This document shows, piece by piece, positions 55,901 to 62,923 of a stretch of 64,000 nt of DNA. The position numbers and the translations under genes are program-made. The notes under the pieces are model-generated. The model made no database searches. It was not told the DNA's origin and saw only the letters and a program-made list of their open reading frames with translations. Each line of letters opens with the position of its first letter. Position 1 is the first letter of the stretch. The stretch comes from Oscillospiraceae bacterium (lineage in GTDB: Bacteria; Bacillota; Clostridia; Oscillospirales; Oscillospiraceae), in contig SVLI01000002.1 in NCBI GenBank assembly GCA_015068035.1, positions 1-64,000 on the forward strand, read 5' to 3'.

Positions 55901-55935
55901 AAAAGCGGCCTCTCCCTTCCCGGGAGAAGCCGCTT
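55901..55935 (-). terminator. attenuator terminator before TrpX-like gene
   Basis: Read on minus: a 14-bp stem (55922-55935 with 55901-55914 region, one G-U pair) followed by TTTTGTTATTTT. It lies between the leader peptide and the binding-protein gene. Its 5' arm (55924-55932) can instead pair, with one bulge, with 55961-55970 at the leader stop codon, forming a candidate antiterminator. Confidence 0.75.
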
Positions 55936-55959
55936 ACCTACAAATTTCAGACGCGCAGT

Positions 55960-56070
55960 TCAGCTTTCTCGCACAGGAAGGTCATTTTTGGGAAACGCAA
56001 AATAGCCCGCAAAGCGAGCAAACGTAAAGCTATAAAACTCAACACAACTGCGGATGACTTTGCTCTTCAT
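55960..56070 (-). CDS. Phe/Tyr-rich leader peptide
   Basis: A 36-codon ORF with AAGGAG nine bases before ATG. Codons 11-27 read EFYSFTFARFAGYFAFP: six Phe (all TTT) and two Tyr in 16 residues. It follows a consensus promoter and precedes a terminator, so it has the layout of a ribosome-stalling attenuator such as pheL. The stop codon overlaps the proposed antiterminator arm. Expected control: scarce charged tRNA-Phe (or Tyr) stalls the ribosome, the antiterminator forms and the importer is expressed. Confidence 0.75.
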   Translation of the reverse strand: MKSKVIRSCVEFYSFTFARFAGYFAFPKNDLPVRES

Positions 56071-56121
56071 TACAGCGGACTCCTTCCTGCGCATTCGCGC
56101 TTAATGCTTTAATTTTTTTGC

Positions 56122-56150
56122 ATTGTAACGCTTTGCAGTCATAAAGTCAA
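56122..56150 (-). promoter_or_regulatory. promoter of leader peptide and TrpXYZ-like operon
   Basis: Minus strand -35 TTGACT (56145-56150), 17-bp spacer, -10 TACAAT (56122-56127), about 52 bases before the leader ATG. Confidence 0.85.
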
Positions 56151-56344
56151 GCGGAGGAATGCCCAATGTTCGCGGCAAACCGGCGCATTTTTTGTTGCAT
56201 ATTGACAAATGAAAGCCGTCAAAAACAGTTCGCCCGCTTCGCGGTTAAATTTTATATGTATATTTATCCATCCCAAGGCCTCTCTTTGTCGTTCTTGGTC
56301 AAGCGCGTCATAAAATCCGCGTTCTATTTTGTCGGTTATGCATC

Positions 56345-56373
56345 TTGACGGAACAGGGCGCGAACGCTATAAT
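56345..56373 (+). promoter_or_regulatory. promoter of liv operon
   Basis: -35 TTGACG (56345-56350), 17-bp spacer, -10 TATAAT (56368-56373). The 194 bases between the two divergent promoters hold no gene I can support. Confidence 0.85.
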
Positions 56374-56405
56374 CATATAAAATGAATAAAAGAGGCTTTT
56401 GCAGC

Positions 56406-56537
56406 ATGAAGCGTTTTGCTTTTGCAGGCGCGAAAAATGCTTGTTTTGCCTCCACCGCCATGACAGAGGCTGATTTCTCCTGTATGTGCTCCATCGTGAT
56501 TTTGGGCGCTGCTCTGGCAGCGCTTATTCTTGCTTGA
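56406..56537 (+). CDS. Ile/Val/Leu-rich leader peptide of liv operon
   Basis: A 43-codon ORF, AGAGG ten bases before ATG, starting about 26 bases after the expected transcription start. Its end reads SIVILGAALAALILA: eight of fifteen residues are Ile, Val or Leu. The region encoding them contains a perfect 7-bp hairpin (56506-56512 with 56517-56523). The 3' end, including the stop, can pair with 56608-56623 in three 5-bp blocks (520-524, 530-534, 538-542). A terminator-like hairpin follows before livJ. This layout fits ribosome-mediated attenuation responding to branched-chain amino acids. Confidence 0.6.
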   Translation: MKRFAFAGAKNACFASTAMTEADFSCMCSIVILGAALAALILA

Positions 56538-56627
56538 TATCCCGTCCTCTGTTCATGTAAGCAGCGGATTCGGCGGAGTTCTTCCGGGCTGAACCCCGGG
56601 CCTGTTTGGATACAGCAAAGCGCCCTC

Positions 56628-56652
56628 ACCGCATCGGTGATGCCGTTTTTTT
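56628..56652 (+). terminator. candidate attenuator terminator before livJ
   Basis: ACCGCATC (56628-56635) with GATGCCGT (56639-56646), one mismatch, then seven T. Short, but in the right place between leader peptide and livJ. Confidence 0.55.
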
Positions 56653-56698
56653 GTATAAAACTCAAAAATCCAATTTTTTAGAAGGAGAACCGAGGAAA

Positions 56699-57835
56699 AT
56701 GAAAAAGATTTTATGCATGATGCTGGCCCTCGTGATGATGGCCTGCATGGTCGCCTGCGGCGGTGCCCAGGGCGACAACAGCGATGATGTCATCAAGATC
56801 GGTGGCATCGGCCCTCTGACCGGCAGCTACGCCAACTACGGTACGAGCGTGCGCAACGGTGCCAAGATCGCGGTTGACGAGATCAATGCCGCCGGCGGCA
56901 TCGACGGCAAGCAGATCGAGCTGCTGTTCGAAGACTCCCAGACTGATCCCGAGAGCGCTGTCAGCGCTTACGGCAAGCTGATGGACGACGGCATGGATGT
57001 TTCTCTCGGCGGCGTTTTCTCCGGTGAGACTGCTTCCATCACCGCAGCCGCTGTTGCGGACGACGTCCTGCTCCTCACGCCCTCCGGCTCCGCTGACAAG
57101 GCCATCGAAGGCAACGACAAGGCCTTCCGCGTCTGCTTCTATGACTCCTATCAGGGCGCTGCTGCTGCCAACTACATCAAGGACAACGAGATGGCCACCG
57201 AAGTCGGCGTTCTCTACGAGAGCGACTATGACTACTCCGTCGGCCTGTACGAAGCTTTCGTCGCCGAGTGCGAGAAGCTCGACCTGAGCATCGTTGAGAC
57301 CCAGACCTTCACCACCACCACCGCCACCGACTTCTCCACCCAGATCGACGCGCTGGTCGCCTCCGGCGTCAAGCTGGTCTTCATGCCCATCTACGCTGAA
57401 GAAGCTTCCACCTTCCTCACCCAGGCCAAGGGCAAGTTCGCCAGCGATGTTTACTTCTTCGGCGCCGACGGTCTGGACGGTATCCTCGGCAAGGTCGAGC
57501 AGGATCCCAGCATTGCGGACAACGTCCTGATGCTCACCCCCTTCGCGGCTGATTCCGAAGAAGCCAACGTCAAGGCCTTCGTCGAGGCTTACAAGAAGGC
57601 TTACAACGCCACGCCCGACCAGTTCGCTGCTGACGGCTATGACGCCATTTACATCATCAAGGCCGCCATCGAGGCCGCCGGCTCCACCTCCGGTGAAGAG
57701 CTCGCCAAGACCATGACCACCCTCGAGTACACCGGCGTGACCGGCTCCATGACCTGGGGTGCGGACGGCAACACCGTCAAGAACGCAAGCGCCATCCTCT
57801 ACAAGGACGGCGTGGGCAGCCTCTTCGTCAAGTAA
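56699..57835 (+). CDS. livJ: branched-chain amino acid binding lipoprotein
   Basis: 378 residues. A signal with lipobox (MMACMVACGG) precedes a type I periplasmic-binding fold: IKIGGIGPLTGSYANYG, AVDEINAAGGIDGKQIELLFEDSQTDPE in pieces, and the end GVTGSMTWGADGNTVKNASA are typical LivJ/LivK. ATG 56699 follows AAGGAG. Codon use is strongly biased (high expression expected). Confidence 0.93.
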   Translation: MKKILCMMLALVMMACMVACGGAQGDNSDDVIKIGGIGPLTGSYANYGTSVRNGAKIAVDEINAAGGIDGKQIELLFEDSQTDPESAVSAYGKLMDDGMDVSLGGVFSGETASITAAAVADDVLLLTPSGSADKAIEGNDKAFRVCFYDSYQGAAAANYIKDNEMATEVGVLYESDYDYSVGLYEAFVAECEKLDLSIVETQTFTTTTATDFSTQIDALVASGVKLVFMPIYAEEASTFLTQAKGKFASDVYFFGADGLDGILGKVEQDPSIADNVLMLTPFAADSEEANVKAFVEAYKKAYNATPDQFAADGYDAIYIIKAAIEAAGSTSGEELAKTMTTLEYTGVTGSMTWGADGNTVKNASAILYKDGVGSLFVK

Positions 57836-57874
57836 TTAAGAATTCCTCCAGCTTTTTATAAGACCCCAATGCGC

Positions 57875-57908
57875 CAAAGTCTACCGGATTTTACTCCGGT
57901 AGACTTTG
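57875..57908 (+). other. intercistronic hairpin between livJ and livH
   Basis: A perfect 14-bp stem (57875-57888 with 57895-57908) without a T-run, so a stabilising or processing hairpin rather than a terminator. Two smaller hairpins follow at about 57959-58010. The livJ-livH gap of 189 bases holds nothing else. Confidence 0.65.
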
Positions 57909-58024
57909 CGTCCAAATTCCGCATTTCGCAAACCATGTATTCATGGGCTTAACGAAGCCCGGGCGACGGTTCGCCCGTTAAAACCGGCAAGGGTTCAACG
58001 CCCTTCCTTAAGGATGTATCTGAC

Positions 58025-58903
58025 ATGCTACACTTCATTCAAACGCTTATCAGCGGCCTGAGCCTCGGCAGCATCTATGCGCTGATCGCACTGGGCTACA
58101 CGATGGTCTATGGCATTGCCAAGATGCTGAACTTCGCGCACGGCGACGTCATTATGATCGGCGCATACGCCGGAATCGTGACGGTCATGTCTTTGGGCCT
58201 GCCTCCGGTCATCGCCATCATTCTGAGCATCGTGATCTGCGCGCTGCTGGGTATGCTCATCGAGTTTCTGGCCTACAAACCGCTGCGCAGCGCACCGTCT
58301 CTGAGCGTGCTCATCACCGCCATCGGCGTGAGCTACTTCCTGCAGAACATTGCGCTGCTCATCTTCGGTTCTCAGCAAAGAGCTTATCCGACCATGGCGG
58401 ATTTCCCGACCTACAACATCGGTGGCATCCAGATTGACGGCATCACCATTCTGACGCTGGCCGTCACCGCGGTCATCATGATTGCGCTGACGCTGTTCAT
58501 CAACAAAACCAAGCTTGGTAAGGCCATGCGTGCCGTTTCCGAGGATAAGGCTGCCGCTTCGCTGATGGGCATCAGCGTCAACCGCACCATTACGATGACC
58601 TTTGCCATCGGCTCTGCGCTGGCCGCCTTTGCCAGCATCTTCTATGGCATGACTTATGTCTATATCAAGCCCACCACCGGCGCCATGCCCGGAATCAAGG
58701 CGTTTACCGCCGCGGTCTTCGGCGGCATCGGCTCCATCCCCGGTGCAATGCTTGGCGGCATTCTGCTCGGACTCATCGAGCAGTTTTCCAAAACATACAT
58801 TTCTACCCTCTGGGCGGATGCCATCGTGTTCGGCGTTCTGGTCGTCGTTCTCGTGGTCAAGCCCACCGGCTTGCTCGGCAAGCAAATGAGTGAGAAGGTG
58901 TGA
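58025..58903 (+). CDS. livH: LivH, branched-chain amino acid permease
   Basis: 292 residues, about eight hydrophobic segments. LGSIYALIALGYTMVYGIAKMLNFAHGDV and GKAMRAVSEDKAAASLMGISVNR (cytoplasmic loop) are LivH signatures. Followed five bases later by livM. Confidence 0.94.
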   Translation: MLHFIQTLISGLSLGSIYALIALGYTMVYGIAKMLNFAHGDVIMIGAYAGIVTVMSLGLPPVIAIILSIVICALLGMLIEFLAYKPLRSAPSLSVLITAIGVSYFLQNIALLIFGSQQRAYPTMADFPTYNIGGIQIDGITILTLAVTAVIMIALTLFINKTKLGKAMRAVSEDKAAASLMGISVNRTITMTFAIGSALAAFASIFYGMTYVYIKPTTGAMPGIKAFTAAVFGGIGSIPGAMLGGILLGLIEQFSKTYISTLWADAIVFGVLVVVLVVKPTGLLGKQMSEKV

Positions 58904-58908
58904 GTGGC

Positions 58909-59907
58909 ATGAAGAAGAAAAAGAATCTGAACTTTGTGACCCTCATCCTGGTCATCGCGGCCTATGCCGTGGTCGCTTTTCTGCTTTACAGCGGCGGCCT
59001 CAAGCGGCAGATCTCCAACATGCTCATCCCGATCTCGGTTTACATCGTGCTCGCGGTATCACTAAACCTGGTCGTCGGTCTTTTGGGCGAGCTGTCGCTC
59101 GGTCACGCAGGTTTCATGTCCGTTGGCATTTTCTCCGGCTGCCTGGTCTCCATCGCGCTGGAACCTTATCTTCCCATGGTCGCGCGTCTGCCGCTTTGCA
59201 TGATTATCGGCGGTCTTATTGCAGCTTTCTTCGGTTTTCTGGTCGGTTTGCCGGCGCTGCGCCTCAAGGGCGACTATCTCGCCATTGTGACGCTCGCCTG
59301 CGGTGAGATCATCAAAAACGTGATCACCAACCTGAAACTTACCGGCGGTGCACTCGGCCTCAACACGGGCAGCATCTATTCTGCACCGAAGCAGCTTCTG
59401 CCCTACGCCATCGTTCTGGTGCTGCTGACGACGATCGTGATGATGAACCTGAAAAACTCCAAGCAGGGCCGCGCCATCATGGCCATTCGCGACAACCGAA
59501 TTGCCGCGGAATCCATTGGTCTGAACGTGACGCGCTTTAAGCTTGTTGTGTTTATGATCGCAGCGTTCTTTGCCGGCGCGGCAGGCACGCTTTACGGTCA
59601 CTTCTTTGCCAACGTCAAGGCCGCATCCTTCGACTACAACATGTCCATTGAGATTCTGGTCATCGTTGTGCTCGGCGGCATGGGCAGCGTGCCCGGCTCG
59701 ATCATCGCCGCGATCATTCTCGTGGCGCTGCCCGAAGCGATGCGCAGCTTTGCCGACTACCGCATGCTGCTCTACGCCATCGTTCTCATCCTCGTCATGC
59801 TCGCAAGAAACAGCGCCGGGATGAAGAACCTGCTCGAGCGCATCAAGCCCACCAAGCTCATCAATCGACTCGCGAAAAAGCAAGTGCAGGAAAAGGAGGG
59901 GGCATAA
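58909..59907 (+). CDS. livM: LivM, branched-chain amino acid permease
   Basis: 332 residues, about nine hydrophobic segments. VSLNLVVGLLGELSLGHAGFM, LPALRLKGDYLAIVTLACGEI and GRAIMAIRDNRIAAESIGLNV are diagnostic. ATG 58909 with AAGGTG upstream is preferred to an in-frame GTG at 58900. Confidence 0.94.
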   Translation: MKKKKNLNFVTLILVIAAYAVVAFLLYSGGLKRQISNMLIPISVYIVLAVSLNLVVGLLGELSLGHAGFMSVGIFSGCLVSIALEPYLPMVARLPLCMIIGGLIAAFFGFLVGLPALRLKGDYLAIVTLACGEIIKNVITNLKLTGGALGLNTGSIYSAPKQLLPYAIVLVLLTTIVMMNLKNSKQGRAIMAIRDNRIAAESIGLNVTRFKLVVFMIAAFFAGAAGTLYGHFFANVKAASFDYNMSIEILVIVVLGGMGSVPGSIIAAIILVALPEAMRSFADYRMLLYAIVLILVMLARNSAGMKNLLERIKPTKLINRLAKKQVQEKEGA

Positions 59908-60747
59908 ATGGCAGAACGCTCCAAGCTCGTGGAAGTAACGCGCAAGGCATACCTGCCCGAGCGCGATGCGGATAAGAGTCCCGTCCTTGAAACCGTAAAC
60001 CTCGGCATCACTTTCGGCGGCCTCAAAGCGGTGGACGACTTCAATGTCACCATCGGCCGCACGGAGATCGCCGGCCTCATCGGCCCCAATGGTGCCGGTA
60101 AGACGACCATTTTCAACCTGCTCACCAAGGTCTATCAGCCCACGCACGGCACAATCCTGCTCGAAGGCAAGGACATTCACGGTCTTTCCACCGCGCAGAT
60201 CAACCACGCCGGCATCGCCCGCACCTTCCAGAATATCCGCCTGTTCCAAAATCTCACGGTTGAGGAGAACATCACCGTTGCGATGGAGCCCCGCATTAAG
60301 TACAACATGTTCAGCGGCATTTTCCGTCTGCCGAGCTACTGGAAGGGCGAAAAAATCGCGCACGAGCGCGCGATGGAGCTGCTGTCCATCTTCCATATGG
60401 AGGATTTCGCCTCCGCGAAGGCGGGCAGCCTGCCCTACGGTGCCCAGCGCAGACTGGAGATCCTCCGTGCATTGGCAACGAACCCCTGCCTGCTGCTGCT
60501 TGACGAGCCGGCCGCCGGCATGAACCCGTCCGAAACGGCGGAACTGATGGAAAACATCCGTTCCATCCGCGACACGTTCCAGATTGCCGTTTTGCTGATC
60601 GAGCATGACATGAACCTTGTTATGAACATCTGCGAGGGCATCGTCGTGCTGAACTTCGGCCGCGTGATCGCCAAGGGCAGCCCCGATGACATTCAGAACA
60701 ACCCCGAAGTCATTGAAGCCTACCTTGGAAAGAAGAAGGAGGCGTGA
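59908..60747 (+). CDS. livG: LivG, ABC ATPase
   Basis: 279 residues. GLKAVDDFNVTIGRTEIAGLIGPNGAGKTT contains Walker A; the motif GIARTFQNIRLFQNLTVEENI is LivG-specific; LPYGAQRRLEI replaces a canonical LSGG signature, as is usual in LivG, and Walker B is LLLLDEPAAGMNPSE. It starts directly after livM, with GGAGG upstream. Confidence 0.95.
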   Translation: MAERSKLVEVTRKAYLPERDADKSPVLETVNLGITFGGLKAVDDFNVTIGRTEIAGLIGPNGAGKTTIFNLLTKVYQPTHGTILLEGKDIHGLSTAQINHAGIARTFQNIRLFQNLTVEENITVAMEPRIKYNMFSGIFRLPSYWKGEKIAHERAMELLSIFHMEDFASAKAGSLPYGAQRRLEILRALATNPCLLLLDEPAAGMNPSETAELMENIRSIRDTFQIAVLLIEHDMNLVMNICEGIVVLNFGRVIAKGSPDDIQNNPEVIEAYLGKKKEA

Positions 60748-60751
60748 GCGA

Positions 60752-61462
60752 ATGGGAAAGATTCTTGAAGTCAACGACATCCACGTCTATTACGGCAGCA
60801 TTCACGCCGTCAAGGGCGTTTCCTTTGATGTAAACGAAGGCGAAATCGTCACGCTGATCGGTGCCAACGGCGCCGGCAAGTCCACAACGCTCAACACGAT
60901 CTCCGGCATCCTGCACGCCAGAAGCGGCAGCGTCACATTCGAAGGTAAGGACCTTCACGGCATCGCCCCGCACAACATTGTGCGCCAGGGCCTGGCTCAG
61001 GTTCCCGAAGGCCGCCGCATCTTCCTGCAGATGACGGTTGAGGAAAATCTGGAGATGGGCGCTTACACGCAGTCCAATGCCTCCATCGCGCCCGGCCTGG
61101 CCGATGCGTATGCCCGCTTCCCCCGCCTGAAAGAGCGCCGCAAGCAGATTGCCGGCACGCTCTCCGGCGGTGAGCAGCAGATGCTCGCGATGGGCCGCGC
61201 GCTCATGTCGAAGCCCAAGCTGCTGATGCTCGATGAGCCGTCCATGGGTCTTGCGCCGATTCTGGTCGAGCAGATCTTTGACATCATCCGTGAGCTCAAC
61301 GAGGCCGGAACGACCATTCTGCTCGTCGAGCAGAATGCGCAGGCTGCGCTCTCCGTCGCCCACCGTGCCTACGTGCTGGAAACCGGCAACATCGTTCTCT
61401 CCGGCACCGGCGCAGAGCTGATGGCCAGCGACGCTGTGCAGAAAGCCTACCTCGGCGGCTGA
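60752..61462 (+). CDS. livF: LivF, ABC ATPase
   Basis: 236 residues. Walker A GANGAGKST, LVQVPEGRRIF-like GLAQVPEGRRIFLQMTVEENLEMG, signature LSGGEQQMLAMGRALM and Walker B LLMLDEPSMGLAPILVEQIF are all typical. AAGGAGG precedes ATG 60752. Confidence 0.95.
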   Translation: MGKILEVNDIHVYYGSIHAVKGVSFDVNEGEIVTLIGANGAGKSTTLNTISGILHARSGSVTFEGKDLHGIAPHNIVRQGLAQVPEGRRIFLQMTVEENLEMGAYTQSNASIAPGLADAYARFPRLKERRKQIAGTLSGGEQQMLAMGRALMSKPKLLMLDEPSMGLAPILVEQIFDIIRELNEAGTTILLVEQNAQAALSVAHRAYVLETGNIVLSGTGAELMASDAVQKAYLGG

Positions 61463-61488
61463 TCTCTGTTTATTCCAACACTTAAAGA

Positions 61489-61525
61489 GCCCGCTTCCGC
61501 AGTTTCCGGAAGCGGGCCCTTTCTT
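61489..61525 (+). terminator. terminator of the liv operon
   Basis: Perfect 11-bp stem GCCCGCTTCCG (61489-61499) with CGGAAGCGGGC (61507-61517), followed by CCTTTCTTTT. Confidence 0.85.
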
Positions 61526-61537
61526 TTCGGTTACGGC

Positions 61538-61566
61538 TTGACAGGTCTTTGCGGGCGCGGTAGTAT
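61538..61566 (+). promoter_or_regulatory. promoter of alpha/beta hydrolase gene
   Basis: -35 TTGACA (61538-61543), 17-bp spacer, -10 TAGTAT (61561-61566). Confidence 0.8.
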
Positions 61567-61599
61567 TTTTACATATTGGTATATAAAGGAGAGCAGATT

Positions 61600-62592
61600 A
61601 TGAAGACTTTTCGTTTCACGCTGCGCGAAGGCAGCTCCGCCCACCTGCTTGTAAACGTAATGCAGGAGCCTATGGGCTTTTTCGGCCCGGTGAAAGCCCC
61701 CGCTCTGATTCACGCCTCCGCCGGCGGCTTTATGTTTTGCCTGGAGTCAGACACCTTCCCGCTGGGCACCCGTCTGCTGGGCAAGGGCTTTAACGTCATC
61801 TGCTCCTATATGTATCCCGTGGGCGGAGACTACCGTTTCCCCCAGGTTGTGATCGACATGATGAAGAGCATCCGCATTCTTCGCGAACACGCGGACGAAT
61901 GGGGCATCGATCCGGATAAGATCGTCATCTCCGGCCACTCTGCCGGCGCTTTCATCTGCATGGCCACTGGCAACCTCTGGAACCGTCCCGATATGATGGA
62001 GGCCGCCGGCTGCACAGGCGAAGAGGGCAAGCCCAACGCCATGGTCTTGGGCTATGGCCCCATGTTCTGCGGCCAGCAGACGGATGACGGTCTGGTCTAT
62101 GTGCCCAACGGCGACCTTGTCGGAGAACAGACGCCGCCGACATTCTTCCACCATGCGCGGCAGGACAAGCTGGTTTCCGTGTACCAGACCATTTCCATGC
62201 TGGATGCATTTGAGAAGGCGCAGCGCCCCTATGGCTGCTACATCTCCAGCGTGGGTGATCACGGCGCAACCGGCAGCATCAACCGCACGTTGAATCCCGA
62301 CGGAACCGTCGGCCCCTGCATGGACGACTGGTTCGATTGCTGCTGGCGCTTCCTGCAGAATCACCTTGGGCTTGAAAAGCTCCCGCAGCCCGCGCCCATG
62401 ATGTCGGTGGCACCCGGCGCCGACGGCGGAGACGCCGCCACGCCGCCTCCGATGCCCGCGTTTTCCCCGATGAAAGTGCCGGAGGGCAGCGCCCCCGTCA
62501 CCCCGGCGGATATGCCGCTGGGCAAGCCCGGCAGCCTGCACATGCCCTTTAACATCGGCTTCTGGGACAAGGATTTCACCGTCTACGAATAA
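61600..62592 (+). CDS. alpha/beta-fold hydrolase, probable esterase
   Basis: 330 residues. PALIHASAGGFMF in the oxyanion region, nucleophile elbow ISGHSAGAFICM, acid in HHARQDKLVSVYQ and His in GDHGATG make a full triad in the family's order (BD-FAE/axeA-like carbohydrate esterases are the closest I know). There is no signal peptide, so it is intracellular. A Pro-rich segment near the end (PPPMPAFSPMK) is unusual. AAAGGAGAG precedes ATG 61600. Confidence 0.83.
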   Translation: MKTFRFTLREGSSAHLLVNVMQEPMGFFGPVKAPALIHASAGGFMFCLESDTFPLGTRLLGKGFNVICSYMYPVGGDYRFPQVVIDMMKSIRILREHADEWGIDPDKIVISGHSAGAFICMATGNLWNRPDMMEAAGCTGEEGKPNAMVLGYGPMFCGQQTDDGLVYVPNGDLVGEQTPPTFFHHARQDKLVSVYQTISMLDAFEKAQRPYGCYISSVGDHGATGSINRTLNPDGTVGPCMDDWFDCCWRFLQNHLGLEKLPQPAPMMSVAPGADGGDAATPPPMPAFSPMKVPEGSAPVTPADMPLGKPGSLHMPFNIGFWDKDFTVYE

Positions 62593-62617
62593 ACGCTCCC
62601 GCAAAAAACACAACAGC

Positions 62618-62650
62618 AAAGCTCGGAAACCGCAGCCGTTTCCGGGCTTT
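62618..62650 (+). terminator. terminator-like hairpin
   Basis: 13-bp stem (62618-62630 with 62638-62650, one G-U pair); only a short T-rich tail. The gap 62593-62923 also holds the next promoter and an untranslated leader. Confidence 0.6.
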
Positions 62651-62739
62651 CGCTTTATCATAAAGACGAGATTTTATGTCCCGACACTCCCTTTTTTACA
62701 TTTCCTTCCACATTTATCGGGCACAGATCAAGGTAAATC

Positions 62740-62768
62740 TTGTTATTGCCGCGCAAAAGTTTTATACT
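62740..62768 (+). promoter_or_regulatory. promoter of U32 peptidase gene
   Basis: -35 TTGTTA (62740-62745), 17-bp spacer, -10 TATACT (62763-62768), giving a leader of about 150 bases. Confidence 0.6.
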
Positions 62769-62923
62769 ACAAAAAAGGTGGCGGTGATCGGCACTCTGAC
62801 GCCGATTCCTGCCAAAAACCGACCGACGCAGGTACCCGTGCGATGCCCGGCGAACAGACTGAAGCTGTCACGGAAGTGATGCGCAGCGCCGGCAGCACAA
62901 CCTGTTAAACAAAGGAGACTTTT

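Noticed and set aside
56166..56348. 60-codon plus-strand ORF (SD-like GGAGGA, Phe/Tyr-rich) between the divergent promoters
   Set aside because: Its ribosome site overlaps the minus-strand promoter, no convincing plus-strand promoter precedes it, and its end runs into the liv promoter. Resemblance to the Phe leader (FARFA) may be chance.
62775..62920. Open frame (TEAVTEVMRSAGSTTC) just before the U32 gene
   Set aside because: No start codon with a ribosome site; it lies in the untranslated leader after a good promoter.
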